Assembly (NCBI RefSeq): GCF_965638725.1
Contig: NC_134950.1
Span: 106,724,802 to 106,788,801 of the forward strand
Direction of reading: 5' to 3'
Length of the DNA: 64,000 nt
Source of the DNA: Aptenodytes patagonicus
Taxonomy: Eukaryota > Chordata > Aves > Sphenisciformes > Spheniscidae
Shown here: piece by piece, positions 1 to 12,180 of the stretch
Layout: each line of letters begins with the position of its first letter
Position numbering within the stretch: the first letter of the stretch is position 1
Made by a program: the position numbers and the translations under genes
The notes under the pieces: model-generated
Told to the model about the DNA's origin: nothing
Databases searched by the model: none
What the model saw: only the letters and a program-made list of their open reading frames with translations

Positions 1-1020
1 GAACTCAGCAACTATCCAGTCCACTACGTGATTCTCTCTTCGAAACTTTTGGAACCTTTTTGGTGAAGAAATGCTACCTATCTCCCTGTTTTACACAGAA
101 GTAATTAAGCACCAACTCAGCCGATAGAGTGAGGCAAGCACCGTTGGGCCAGTTGTCATAACTCACGGTGGAACTCAAACCCTCCTGTTTTAAATATGTC
201 TCATGCTCATCTAGGCTTTTTCTCACCTAGGATATAGATACCCTTTCTTCTGATGGGGAATCGGGAAGAACAGTCCTTTAGCCCAGACATCCTCAACATG
301 AAGTTCCCTGACACTAATTATCTCACAGATGGGTTGTTCAAGCAACACCTACCAGCCACCTTGGGACTGGCAGCTTTGGTACCTGCTTGCAAACAGGACT
401 TTGATAGCTGGATTAAGCTTAGTAATAGATCCAGAGTCTGCTAGCTAGATGTGAATCATAGCTCCTTCAAGGAGAAGTTCCCAAGTAGCCCAGTAGGATG
501 AGAACTCCAGAGATCTGTGAGGAGGCTGAACAAATGGTATGTCTGGAGGGCTTTCATATCAGCAGCTTCAAACACATTCCTGGTATTAAAAACATGATCA
601 GAACTAGGCTCCTCACAATCACCCCTAGGTGCTGCGCTTTGAAGAAATACATGCTTCCTAATCATCACCACGCCTCCTTCAATGCCTCCTTTGCGGGCAT
701 TGAATCCAATTGAATCTGTTCAGCTGTATTAAGCCCAACTTCACAACAGTCTCACATTTTTTCCACCTTTCTTGAACAGTTTTTTGTTGGCCATGAATCT
801 GCTACTGTCTGTGACCCTTACAATTTTGCTGGGATTCCAGCAGCCTTCATTTGGACCTCTCTAGCTAAACCACGATACGTAGCAAACTAGTGGGATAAGA
901 TAACATGAAGACCCTAATCTTGATAAGGCAGTCTTAGAATATCATCTAAATCGGCCTCTTCATTAGTCTTCTTTTCAAGCAATACTTAAAATTTGAAGAA
1001 AAGAAATTGTATGCACCTCT
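1..1020. other. Intergenic DNA, nothing recognised
   Basis: AT-moderate sequence left of the CR1 element. Two short open frames (253-444 on plus, 456-671 on minus) have no family motif, no splice context and no repeat signature that I recognise. I see no gene here. Confidence 0.5.
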
Positions 1021-1100
1021 TAGAATCATTGAATCATTGAGGTTGGAAAAGACCTCTAAGATCATCGAGTCCAACCGTCAACCCAACACCACCATGCCCA

Positions 1101-3900
1101 CTAAACCATGTCCCTAAGCACCGCATCTACACGTCTTTTAAATACCTCCAGGGATGGGGACTCAACCACTTCCCTGGGCAGCCTGGTCCAATGTTTCACC
1201 ACTCTTTCAGTAAAGAAATTTTTCCTTACATCCAATCTAAACCTCCCCTGCCGCAACTTGAGGCCATTTCCTCTCGTCCTATCACTTGTTACTTCGGAGA
1301 AAAGACCAACACCCACCTCGCTACAACCTCCTTTCAGGTAGTTGTAGAGAGCGATGAGGTCTCCCCTCAGCCTCCTCTTCTCCAGGCTAAACAACCCCAG
1401 TTCCCTCAGCCGCTCCTCATAAGACTTGTTCTCCAGACCCCTCACCAGCCTCGTTGCCCTTCTCTGGACACGCTCCAGCACCTCAACGTCCTTCTTGTAG
1501 TGAGGGGCCCAAAACTGAACACAGTATTTGAGGTGCGGCCTCACCAGTGCCGAGTACGGGGGCACGATCACTTCCCTACTCCTGCTGGCCACACTAGTTC
1601 TGATACAGGCCAGGATGCCATTGGCCTTCTTGGCCGCCTGGGCACACTGCCGGCTCATGTTCAGCCGGCTGTCGACCAACACCCCCAGGTCCTTCTCTGC
1701 TGGGCAGCTTTCCAGCCACTCTTCCCCAAGCCTGTAGCACTGCATGGGGTTGTTGTGGCCAAAGTGCAGGACCCGGCACTTGTCCTTGTTGAACCTCATA
1801 CAGTTGGCCTGGGCCCATCCATCCAGCCTGTCCAGGTCCCTCTGCAGAGCCTTCCTACCCTCGAGCAGATCAACACTCCCGCCCAGCTTGGTGTCGTCTG
1901 CAAACTTACTGAGGGTGCACTCAATCCCCTCATCCAGATCATCAATAAAGATATTAAACAAGACCGGCCCCAGTACTGAGCCCTGGGGAACACCGCTCGT
2001 GACCGGCCGCCAACTGGATGTAACTCCATTCACCACAACTCTCTGGGCCCGGCCATCCAGCCAGTTTTTGACCCAGCGCAGAGTCCACCTGTCTAAGCCG
2101 TGAGCCGCCAGCTTCTCTAGGAGAATGCTGTGGGAGACGGTGTCAAAGGCCTTGCTGAAGTCCAGGTAGACCACATCCACAGCCTTTCCCTCATCCACTA
2201 GGCGGGTCACCTGGTCATAGAAGGAGATCAGGTTGGTCAAGCAGGACCTGCCTTTCATGAATCCGTGCTGGCTAGGCCGGATCCCCTGGTTGTCCTGCTC
2301 ATGCCTTGTGAGCGCCCTCAAGATGAACTGCTCCATAATCTTCCCCGGCACCGAGGTCAGGCTGACAGGCCTGTAGTTCCCCGGATCCTCCTTCCGGCCC
2401 TTCTTGTAGATGGACGTCACATTGGCAAGCCTCCAGCCGTCCGGGACCTCCCCCGTTAACCAGGACTGCTGATAAATGATGGAGAGTGGCGTGGCAAGCT
2501 CCTCCACCAGCTCCCTCAGCACTCGGGTGGATCCCATCCGGCCCCATAGACTTGTGAGTGTCCAGGTGGCATAGCAGGTCATTGACTGCTTCCTCTTGGA
2601 TTATGGGGGGTTCATCCTGCTCGCCGTCCCCGTCTTCCAGCTCGGGGGGCCAAGTTCCCTGAGGATAACTGGTCTGCCTGTTAAAGACTGAGGCAAAGAA
2701 GGCATTGAGTACCTCAGCCTTTTCCTCATCCTCAGTGACAATGTTCCCCCTCGCATCCAATAAAGGATGGAGATTCTCCTTGGCTCTCTTCTTGTCATTA
2801 ATATATTTGTAAAAACTTTTTTTGTTGTCTTTAACGACAGCGGCCAGATTGTGTTCTAGCTGGGCTTTTGCCTTTCTCATTTCTTCTCTGCACGACCTAA
2901 CGAGATCCCTGTACTCTTCTTGAGTCGCCTGCCCCTTCTTCCACAAGCAGTAAACTCTCCTTTTTTTCCTGAGTCCCAGCAAGAGCTCCCCGTTCAGCCA
3001 GGCCGGTCGTCTTCCCCGCCCGTTCTTCTTATGGCGTACAGGGACAGCCTGCTCCTGCGCCTTTAAGACTTCCTTCTTGAAGATCGTCCAGCCTTCCTGG
3101 ACCCCTTTGCCCTTCAGGACCGTCTCCCACGGGACTCTCTCAACCAGCGTCCTGAACAGGCCAAAGTCCTCCCTCCGGAAGTCCATGGTTGTGGTTTTGC
3201 TGCCCCCCCTCCTTACTTCACCAAGAATGGAGAATTCTATCATTTCATGGTCGCTAAGCCCAAGACGGCCTCCAACCACATCTCCCACCAGTCCTTCTCT
3301 GTTAGTAAACAGCAGGTCGAGCGAGGCACCTCCCCTGGTAGGCTCACTTACCAGCTGTGTCAGGAAGTTGTCTTCCACACACTCCAGGAACCTCCTAGAC
3401 TGCTTCCTCTCTGCCGTGTTGTATTTCCAGCAGACGTCCGGGAAGTTGAAGTCCCCCACGAGAACAAGGGCTAGCGATTGAGAGACTTCTGCCAGCCGCT
3501 TATAGAACGCTTCATCCGCCCCTTCATCCTGGTTGGGTGGTCTATAACAGACTCCCAGCAGGATATCTGCCTCGTTGGCCTTCCCCCTCATCCTTACCCA
3601 TAGACACTCAACCATACCATCATCACAATCGTTGAGCTCTATACAATCAAAACACTCCCTAACATACAGGGCCACCCCACCGCCCCTCCTTCCTCGCCTG
3701 TCCCTTCTGAAGAGTCTGTAGCCATCCATTGCAGCACTCCAGTCATGAGAGTCACCCCACCATGTTTCTGTGATGGCGACTAAGTCATATCTCTCCCGCT
3801 GCACAATGGCTTCCAGCTCCTCCTGCTTGCCGCCCATGCTGCGTGCATTGGTGTATATGCACTTGAGCTGGGCTATCGATTTCGCCCCCGGCATCAGCAC
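1101..3900 (-). pseudogene. CR1 ORF2: endonuclease plus reverse transcriptase, one frameshift
   Basis: ORF2 makes the APE-like endonuclease that nicks the target and the reverse transcriptase that copies the RNA from that nick. The endonuclease half is in one frame from the ATG at 3900 to about 2530. It shows the motifs TNARS, TETWW, GDFNFPD and SDHE, which carry the expected Asn, Glu, Asp and Asp-His active-site residues. The reverse transcriptase half continues in another frame from about 2530 to 1101. It shows [27 protein letters not shown] and the catalytic FADD. The two frames cross at the GPDGIHP/RVL junction (about 2520-2535), consistent with a single base gain or loss. I see no other stop or shift. 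All catalytic motifs are present, so this copy was active not long ago in evolutionary terms. Confidence 0.9.
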
Positions 3901-3956
3901 GCCACCCCTAGGCTCATCTCTAGTGAGCCTGGTTTTATCCCCTTCCCCCTTCGAAC

Positions 3957-5042
3957 CTAGTTTAAAGCCCTCTCAATGAGCCCTGCCAATTCATGAGCCA
4001 TGATCCTTTTTCCCTTGTGAGACAGCTGGACTCCGTCTGTTGCCAGCAGGCCCGGTGCCATGTAAACCTCCCCATGATCAAAAAAGCCAAAATTCCTCCG
4101 ATGGCACCAGCCCCTGAGCCACGTGTTGATCAGGTGTGTTTTCCTGTTCCTTTCAGTATCCTTCCCTGCCACTGTAGGGATAGAGGAAAACACTACCTGT
4201 GCTCCCGATCCTTCAACCAGTCGCCCCAGCGCCCTGAAGTCCCTTTTGATCACTGCAGGACTTCTCTCTGCAACCTCATCACTGCCAGCCTGTATAACCA
4301 GCAGCGGGTAGTAATCAGAAGACCGTACCAAACCAGGGAGCTTCCTAGTGATGTCTCTGACCCGGGCCCCAGGGAGGCAGCAGACTTCCCTGTGGGACGG
4401 GTCCGGTCGGCATATCGGGCCCTCTGTTCCCCTCAGAAGGGAATCGCCTATGACAATTACCCTCCTTTTTTTCTTAGCAGCGGCAGTCGTAATGCGTGGG
4501 GCTGACTGCCTCACCCTAGGCAACCCCCCGGATAGACCTTCGTCTACATCCTCGCTTGCCTGGCCCTCAAGTTCCAGGGCCCCATATCTGTTGTGTAAAG
4601 GCAACCGGGAAGGTGAGGGAGGCCGGGTGGGGGTTCGCCTGGCACACCGAGCAGGGACGCGTTTCCATCCCCCCCCGTCGCTTAGGTCCCCTCTTTCTAC
4701 CTGGTGGCAAGAAGGCAGGGGATCCTCTGCTTCTCGCGGAGCCTCCATCTGCTGCCTCTGCCTCAGGGACGGTAGGGTGCAGCTCCACCAATCTATCTCC
4801 CTCTCACACTCCCGGATACTCCTCAACCTTTCCACCTCCTCCTTCAGCTCTGCCACCAGGCCGAGCAGATCATCCACCTGGTCACACCGCACACAGGTGG
4901 TGTCTCTGCCGCCCTCCGGCACAGCTGACAGGCTCAGGCACTCCCTGCAGCCAGAGACCTGGACAGCTGTATGCTTGCGTGTGAGCTCCGTCTGGGTCGC
5001 CACATTCCTTCTGGCGACGGCTTTCAGCCAAGTGGAAACCAT
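3957..5042 (-). CDS. CR1 ORF1 protein (coiled coil plus SGNH-type esterase domain)
   Basis: This is an open frame upstream of ORF2, with 56 bases between the ORF1 stop and the ORF2 ATG. The frame is open back to 5210, but the ATG at 5042 (MVSTWLKA) is preferred because the residues before it run into the probable element 5' UTR or flank. Visible parts in order: Cys pairs (CREC, CVRC) near residues 30-60 that could bind metal, a heptad-like segment (LLGLVAELKEEVERL) fitting a coiled coil, a basic linker, and a C-terminal domain with GDSLLRG and a late LSHKGKR. This domain resembles the SGNH esterase domain known in ORF1 of CR1-family elements, with Ser in GDS and Asp/His in the last block. ORF1 proteins bind element RNA; the role of the esterase is unsettled. 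Confidence 0.8.
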   Translation of the reverse strand: MVSTWLKAVARRNVATQTELTRKHTAVQVSGCRECLSLSAVPEGGRDTTCVRCDQVDDLLGLVAELKEEVERLRSIRECEREIDWWSCTLPSLRQRQQMEAPREAEDPLPSCHQVERGDLSDGGGWKRVPARCARRTPTRPPSPSRLPLHNRYGALELEGQASEDVDEGLSGGLPRVRQSAPRITTAAAKKKRRVIVIGDSLLRGTEGPICRPDPSHREVCCLPGARVRDITRKLPGLVRSSDYYPLLVIQAGSDEVAERSPAVIKRDFRALGRLVEGSGAQVVFSSIPTVAGKDTERNRKTHLINTWLRGWCHRRNFGFFDHGEVYMAPGLLATDGVQLSHKGKRIMAHELAGLIERALN

Positions 5043-5210
5043 AGCCGGTCCTCTTCTTGGAAGCCTACGATTACCAGTTGAGTTGGCCTCTGGAGCCGGG
5101 AGCGGGGCTGCGCCTTGCCCGCTCGCCTTCCCTGCACGCCCTGCCTCGTGAACTAAATTATTCAGAATTTTCTTTGATACATTGACAGAACAAATCCATC
5201 CTTTTTCCAA

Positions 5211-8200
5211 CCCAGATATTTCTAGTCAAGACCAGCCACCAAAAAGTTGTCTCCTTGCTGTACTATCAGCTGACCTGTGTACCTCTCACTTGCAACATAA
5301 ACTTAATCTCTCACAAAGTATAAGGTAAACCTTTCTGTCTGCTTTAGGAATATGTCAAGACAAGACATCTGAAAGGTTGTACAATGGAATAATCTCTTAA
5401 ACTTTTTAGATATTGTGACTTGGATTTCTATGTCAACTTTGGGAGAGGGAACAGCACCACAACCATTTTTTCACTTACCCAGCTGAAACATCTCATTTCC
5501 AAGAGCAAGTCTGCCAGTCATCAGTGCTGGGCACTGGCTAAGCTGTCTAGAGGGACTGCTATGATTCCACAGTAAGTGATCTTTATTTCTGGTTGTTTTT
5601 TTTTTTTCCCCAGCAATATTTCATTAAACCTCTGAATCTATATGAGAGGAGGGATTGTTCAGGGTGTTATATAGCTAAAGCGCTATAATTGTAAATTTAA
5701 ATGTCTGTTCTCTTGTGCAGAGGGCAAAGGAGTTTCAACCCTAGAAATATTCAAATGGGATTATTATGTTTTTAAAAAGGAACTTAGAACTTTTTGAGAT
5801 TGACACTCATAGCACCATATTTAATGAAACTGTTAATTGTTTTGGACTTAAAGCTATTACCTTCCAAATGAATGGGAAAATTCCTTTATATGTGAATAGC
5901 ACGAGATCAAATATTTAAATATTCACTTAATTATTTCAAACATGTATGCAGCATGCTAACTGGAAAAATGAGGCTGTAATTTATTTCAAAGAACTCTACA
6001 AACATTGGGCTGGGACTGGCCAAAGTCAGCCCAGCTTCTTGGAATTAGCCGAAATATGTTGATTTTACACCTGGCCAAGGACTAGGCATATCATCTGTTT
6101 GGTTAGGTAATTTAAAAAATTCCACTTAATGTTAAATCTAGTGACAACAAGCCGCTAATTATTCTCTTATAGATTAGTCTGCAGCTCTGTTAAACATCAA
6201 CTATTTTATGTTTTGTTTTATCTTATCTCCCATCAAATGTCCAGCACACTACGCTGAGCCGAGATGGGGTACACCTCCTGCAATGTTGCCTTTCCTTAAA
6301 GACTACACCCTAACTACTATGGCTGTATATATAAATACATACATGAATTACATTTATTCTAAGAATTTGCTAAACATTATTTCTGAACAAATAAAAATAC
6401 TTAATATGTAATACGCACAGAATTTAGAAAGAAGCTATATGATACTGGCTTATAGCTTTCTCAGAATACTTGCTTGATGGAAACACTGTCTTTAGTGGAA
6501 TATAGCAGAAAGGTTGAGTAGGTTAATAAGAATCTGCACGTATAAATACTTATTTATCACACAAATTACATGTGACATCAAGCACTATAGGAAACTTACT
6601 TGCTGATAAAACTTAAACAAGGAGAAAATACAGGTGAGAAAAATATAGCTCATTCTTTGAATACATTCTCCAGTTTAATAAAGTTCAAAATAATGTAGAA
6701 ATGTTGAAGTTCTAGTAGATTTCATTAGCCTTATTAGCCCTACAGTGTGAACTGAATATGTACTCCTACAGCGTTATTCAGCTCCCTTTGATGTTGGTAG
6801 ACATACACCCATGTCCTTCCAAAACAACCGAGGGAAAATTGGACCAAACTTGAAGGGATGTTTGACATTAAAAAGGCAATGATTGGCAACACCTAATAAA
6901 TTGTTATAACTGGGTTTTAATTCCTCTTCTAAAAATAGGGAACATCTGAAAAATAAAGTATCAGAATGGTATGTGCAAAGTGTTGGCAAAAGCAGTGGTG
7001 ATTATTTTTTTCTAGCATTTTCTTGTTTGCATTTCTAGACTTTAGAAATTATGAAAAGTAGACTGAACTGTGTTTCCTAATGGAATTCTCAAAGTAGAAA
7101 TATTTGCACCTACTGAGGAATTGATTTCCTGCATTACTGCGCACATTTCATGATTAAAATTTTTTTGACCAGATATATTTAATCTTTCTAGACATACTTT
7201 TTTCAAATTTGGCTAAAGTGCTTCTAATGTATATGAAACTGAAAATTTGCTGATGATATTTGAAATTCAGAAATGTCAGATTAGTTCTAAAATTAATTTG
7301 ATTAATTTTGAGTGTGAATTAGTGCCTGAGATATTAATTAGTGGATGGACTTGGAAAGATTGCTCATTCTTTTCTGGTTACCTTTACTTCTTAGTTTGTC
7401 TGAATTATTAATTCTTTCCTACAACATGACCTGGCTTTTTAAGATCCATCTTTCTTTTAGCCAAATAAGTCACACAGTTTAAGAGTAATTTTAAATCTAT
7501 TTCTGTAGGTAAAAACATCTTGATAAACTCTGTTTTGTTTAGTAAAGAAAGTGATCTTGCTTCAGCTATAATTAACAAGCAATTGTGATAAATTTTTCCA
7601 CTGGAAATCTTTACACTATGCTCATATAAAAAAATATTCACATAGAATATGAGGAGAGGTAATTTCATTAAGTATCCAAACTAATACAACTGATTTAGGG
7701 ATAAATATCAAGGACAACTTAATTTGGCCTAGATATTGTATTCTGGCATATGACATGATCTACTGGTTTTCTTAGTATTACCTAATGAAGACTGAGGCTA
7801 GAGACTGGCACATGTTTACATTGCCATTATTAATGTGTCTAATTTCAGCACAGAAATTAAGACCCATTGTGTACTTTCTGAACGAGAGCTCAGGTTTTGA
7901 AGAGTTCTCAAGAAAGTCTCATGCCACCTAGCTATGACAGTGTCTCACAGCAGAAAGAGAAAACAGCAAGTTGTGATGAAAAAGTTTTATTATGGCAAAT
8001 AGGAGAATAGCCTCCCCGGAAAGAGTCTCTATCCATTTTTCATTTTACATTGGTACTCATTTTTTTAACTCTGTCATCCTTTTAATTTCTGCAGCACTGA
8101 CTCGGCAATGTGCTTCAAGCTGTAAAAACAACCAGACTTTTTGAATACGGTTACTTTTTGCATAACTTCTGCTTGCCTGGCATCGTGCTTTGCCTTTTCT

Positions 8201-10078
8201 TTGTGCTTTGTTTCTTGGCTTCCTTTTCTTCTTTTAGAAGAGAAACTCCTTCATTCTTGATAAAAACTTGCTTGAAAATCTATCGCACTCAGTAAGCGGC
8301 CTTCTAGACTTCAGTGGAATTTGGGGCTGACCTAAGGGAATGGGCTGTGCCAGCTTGCATCACCAAACCCTGAGCGCAGTAGATATCCTGCTATCTTAAT
8401 TGGACTTAAGTGAAAAGTACTTTAGCTCTAAATACATATTTTTGTTTGAACTAAAGAATTCAGGAGTTGTAACTATAGGGTATTGTTACTTAGGAAGGAC
8501 GGATTAGAGAAGGTCTCCTGCAGGGAGCAGAAGAATGGGGTGGCAGTGGGAGACCGGCACATGGCTTCTTTGGAAACTCTTCCCAGGTCTTCTGTTTCTC
8601 CAGAATCATGGCAACACTACAACAATCAATGAAACACCTTTTTCTGACAAGTTAAACATATGGACTATGCAAAGGGAGAACTTGCAACTTCTGTTTGTTG
8701 GGAAGAGGTTTAGTAAAGTAATTTACATTAATCTTTAAACTTCTAGAATAGGCCAATGAAAATATTCAACAGGCAGTTTTGAAAATGATCGCTGAGACTG
8801 GTATGTGCTGCGGCATCTGCGTCAAAAGCAAGGAGAATTTTGCTACCATTACATTAATATAAGTTGATGTAGAAAATGTACTGAAGAGTTGAAGAGAAAA
8901 CGCATTGGCTGAAAACCCCCATAAAAAGACAGAGCTTGCCTCCATCCCCTTGCACTTCCCCAGAGGAGCCATCTAGGTCAGTGCTGGTTTGGGATCTCAC
9001 TCCAGGACCTGGAAGGCAGCTATGGAAGTTAATTCTCCTGACTTTTCTATGGACTCTGAGGAGTCCCTTCTGCCAACCCAACTGTTGGCTATACACCTGC
9101 AGGTAGGTGCTCTTTGCTCCTGCTGTTCTACTTGGAGAGAGCTAATGGGAAAGAGCTGAAGTTGTGAAATCTCGCCCACAGGAAGGAGAAGACAGGGCTA
9201 AGGCGCTCACTAGTCACTGTGAGCTGCCAAAGCACCCTCTTCCTGCTGTTGTCACTTCCTCCAGACCTGAACGGTCCAACAGTATAAGCAAAAATATTAC
9301 TTAATATGTTACTGTTAAATGTTACTTAAAATGTTACTTAAAGGGCATAACTAACTGAACAAATACTTAACTGCCGTATGACAGCAAAGCTACATGTAAT
9401 TAAAACACAATCCCCACATTTCTTGATGTTTCCTAGTTGGAGAAGTACTTGTCTTGAAACACACTTCCAATGCAAATGACTAATCCCATTGGATTTAGTT
9501 GATCAAAGCTATTACTTTTATCTAAGAAAAATTAACTGATCTTTTTACTTTTTAGTCTTCTTTACATTGCGTGTTTCTGACTTCTCTTCACTCTGTTGTC
9601 CTCAAACCCACTTATTTTTATATTTTGAAATTGTTACCGACTTACAGGAAAAATGAATGCATACATTGCTCCTCCGTTTTAACCTTACCCATTTTTATTC
9701 TTCCACGTCCTCCTCTTAAATGAATTTTGCACATTGCTATCCTATTTGTTTTTTACAAGGGGAGGAATTTGAAGTCTAGTCACAGGTTTCACTTTGGAAA
9801 GTCATAAGCGTGTGCTGGAGGCCAATGGACCTACTTCCAAGGCATGCAATTTAATGCTGGTCTCGCAATGTGAAAATGTAACCTCCTTTCCCAAGTGAAT
9901 GAGCGCTAACTCCACCTCATCTAAATAGGACCCGAGTTTGCTGAGCACACTGCACGATTTGACAGCTGGAGATAAACAGATAACAGTTTTACAACTAAAG
10001 TTATTATGTAGGTACATTTAACTTACGCACTTCATAAAGTAGCTCCCATTCTTACTACCGTGATAGAAAACACTGGCT
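5211..10078. other. AT-rich intergenic stretch, no gene seen
   Basis: Long AT-rich sequence with frequent stops on both strands. The open frames are all under 90 codons and lack family motifs or paired splice signals. I saw no tRNA-like fold and no recognisable repeat apart from short T runs (for example near 5600). Confidence 0.5.
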
Positions 10079-10079
10079 G

Positions 10080-10203
10080 ATTTCAAAGGCGTCTGGACAT
10101 GATCCTGGGCAACTGGCTCCAGGTGGCCCTGCTTGAGCAGGTGGGGTTGGACCAGATGGCCCCCAGAGGTCCCTTCCCACCTCAACCATTCTGTGGTTCT
10201 GTG
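10080..10203 (+). mobile_element. CR1 3'-end fragment
   Basis: A short plus-strand CR1 tail. It contains the conserved block around tggaccagatggccc, ccagaggtcccttccca and ctcaaccattctgtg, and ends in one degenerate copy of the ATTCTGTG octamer. Only the last approximately 125 bases of an element survive, which is typical 5' truncation. It is non-coding. Confidence 0.85.
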
Positions 10204-11832
10204 AAAATCAGGAGATATCCCACAGTTTTGCTGTAATGTTCAGGGGTGAAAGACCCTTTCCCAACTGTTTTCTCTTAATCTTTTTAACGTAGCCATTGTT
10301 TGAAACACTCCACAATTATTTGGTGACGCTTTGTTGCAACAGAAGTTTAATGTTGTTGATTATGCGGGAGCCATCGAGCATTTCCATTTTGGCAGAGCCA
10401 TATTTCATTATTTTACTTTAAGAATTATTAGACAGCAGCCAATAACTTTATTTTAAATGCTACATTTTAACTAACTGCGACATATCCCTCCTCGCACTGC
10501 GTAATAATTTTTTATATTGCGGTCGTATATCTACTATGAATAATCTATCTTTCATAGATGGCTGCCCTTTTTTCCATTAATATTTTTGAGTCTTGACTTA
10601 CCTACACCCTTATTGCATATACAATGACGCAGAAAGCACATGGCTAATGAATTTATATCATATCAATTTTTAATAACAGAAAGTTATCACCCAAAAAAAC
10701 TTAGAACTAATTATGTTTCAATGTACTTATTAGAGTGTTGACTACAAAGGTAAACAATTTTTGTGGCCACTACTGTAAAAAACCAGAATAATTTTCTGCC
10801 AATGTGAGTATTTTATTAGTATTACTTTTTGACAAGATACCAGTCAGTCTACTGCTGTGGCCTTCACAGGCTTTGGTGGGAGTTGGCCAACACATTGACC
10901 TGCATATGAGCTATATGTAGACAACAGTGAAATCGTATGGCTACCAAGGCCAGTGGCAAAATTCCCCTTGGCTTCCATGCGATGAGCGTTTCATTCACAC
11001 GGTGAACACTTAAAGAAACTCTAGTTGAAGTAATTAGTTTGCGAACCCTTTGGAGATGGCCCAAGCAAAGCCAGGACAACCTTGTGGGGAAGGGGAAGGG
11101 AAAGACTAAAAGCTGTCCCAGGAAGATGGCAGGGATGGCAGGGAGCAGGTCCTGGTGTGCCGAGGATGGGATCCAGCATGGCCCCACGCGCCTCCACTGC
11201 AGTGCGCCTCCTGCCACGACCCGCCTCCTGCCTGCTCCAGCCACAAAGTCAACTAGGCATCTTAGCGGTGGAGAGCCACCCACGCTGCTGATGTGGCCGG
11301 TTGTCTTGGTCCTTGTGGTATGGCTGTTACCCGCCAGCACAGGGGATCAATTCTGTTTCCATCTTGCGTTCATTAGAATCCATCTGCCATCATGGTAGGA
11401 GGAAGAACTGTGTTCGCTGCTCGACATGGAGACATCTGGTAGACACCGCTCAAGGGACCGACCTACAGAGAGGCACCTTTCAGCAGACCGCAGCGTCTTC
11501 CAGCACCAGGGGCGTGATACCACCACGCTCCCAGACAACGTCACCGGAGGGGCGTCCGGTGGGACTCCTCTGCCCAGGACCCGCACCACAGCTCCCACAG
11601 CTCCTGGCCAGGGCGCCCCAGCCTCCTGGAGCCCCAGCCCCGCCACGGCCGCCAGGGCCTGGCAGAGGAGCGCCAGGGTGAGGAGGTGTGAGACATGCGT
11701 GGAGGTGCCAGGTGGGGCCTCCTCCAATGGGAAGCCTGGCTGCCAGGCCTCGCCTCGACCTATTGGCTGGTGGAGGTGGGAGGGGCCTCCAGCCCCCCGC
11801 CCAGACGCAAAGGAGGCTTCACCCAACATTCC

Positions 11833-12180
11833 ATGCAAATCAGGAGAGTGCTGCTGGGTGGTCACGTGGTGACCTCACGTGATGGACACGATGTCATCAG
11901 GCTCCTCCCACTCCAAGATGACGTCACGCCCCCAGCTCCCGCGAGAGCCCCCAGCGGTGCCCCTTGGAGGGCGCAGGGAGGAGGGGCAGGTGGCAAGGGC
12001 GCAGGTGAGCCCCGGGGCCGGAGGGACCCCCCACCTGAGGCCCCGCCCCCAGCCGCGCCCAGCTCCTCTGGGGAGCCAATGGGAGCATTGCCCCAAGTCT
12101 CTTCCCATTGGCTGGCTGCCTGGCATGCAAATGAGCCCCGACGTCACTTCCTGGGATAAATCGAGCGCCATTTTCTCTTT
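11833..12180 (+). promoter_or_regulatory. Probable ADNP2 promoter (CCAAT, CRE, E-box, octamer, YY1-like sites)
   Basis: This stretch lies just upstream of the densest CpG sequence. It contains an octamer ATGCAAAT at 11833-11840, two CACGTG E-boxes at 11863-11868 and 11876-11881, a perfect CRE TGACGTCA at 11919-11926, CCAAT boxes at 12076-12080 (forward) and 12107-12111 (reverse), a second octamer at 12125-12132, and a GACGTCAC half-CRE at 12140-12147 running into an ETS-like CTTCCT. A YY1-like GCCATTTT at 12167-12174 is followed by a pyrimidine-rich initiator context. No strong TATA box is seen, only a weak GATAAAT. Transcription probably starts near 12170-12190. The sites are read directly; their use is inferred from the CpG-island setting. 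Confidence 0.6.

Larger units (their letters stand above)
1024..5150 (-). mobile_element. CR1 non-LTR retrotransposon, nearly full length, minus strand
   Basis: The element reads right to left. Its 3' end lies at about 1024-1100, with a short 3' UTR and a tandem ATTCAATG-type octamer (plus strand reads gaatcattgaatcattga), the hallmark of CR1 tails. Upstream on the minus strand are ORF2 (reverse transcriptase, then endonuclease) and ORF1. The 5' limit near 5150 is set by the change from GC-rich element sequence to AT-rich flank and is approximate. At about 4.1 kb it is close to the 4.5 kb of complete CR1 copies, whereas most genomic copies are short 3' pieces. I could not identify a target-site duplication. 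The small number of breaks points to a fairly recent insertion. Confidence 0.93.

Noticed and set aside
1191-1979. 262-codon plus-strand frame at 1191-1979
   Set aside because: It is the antisense shadow of the CR1 reverse transcriptase.
4348-5151. 267-codon plus-strand frame at 4348-5151
   Set aside because: Antisense shadow of CR1 ORF1.
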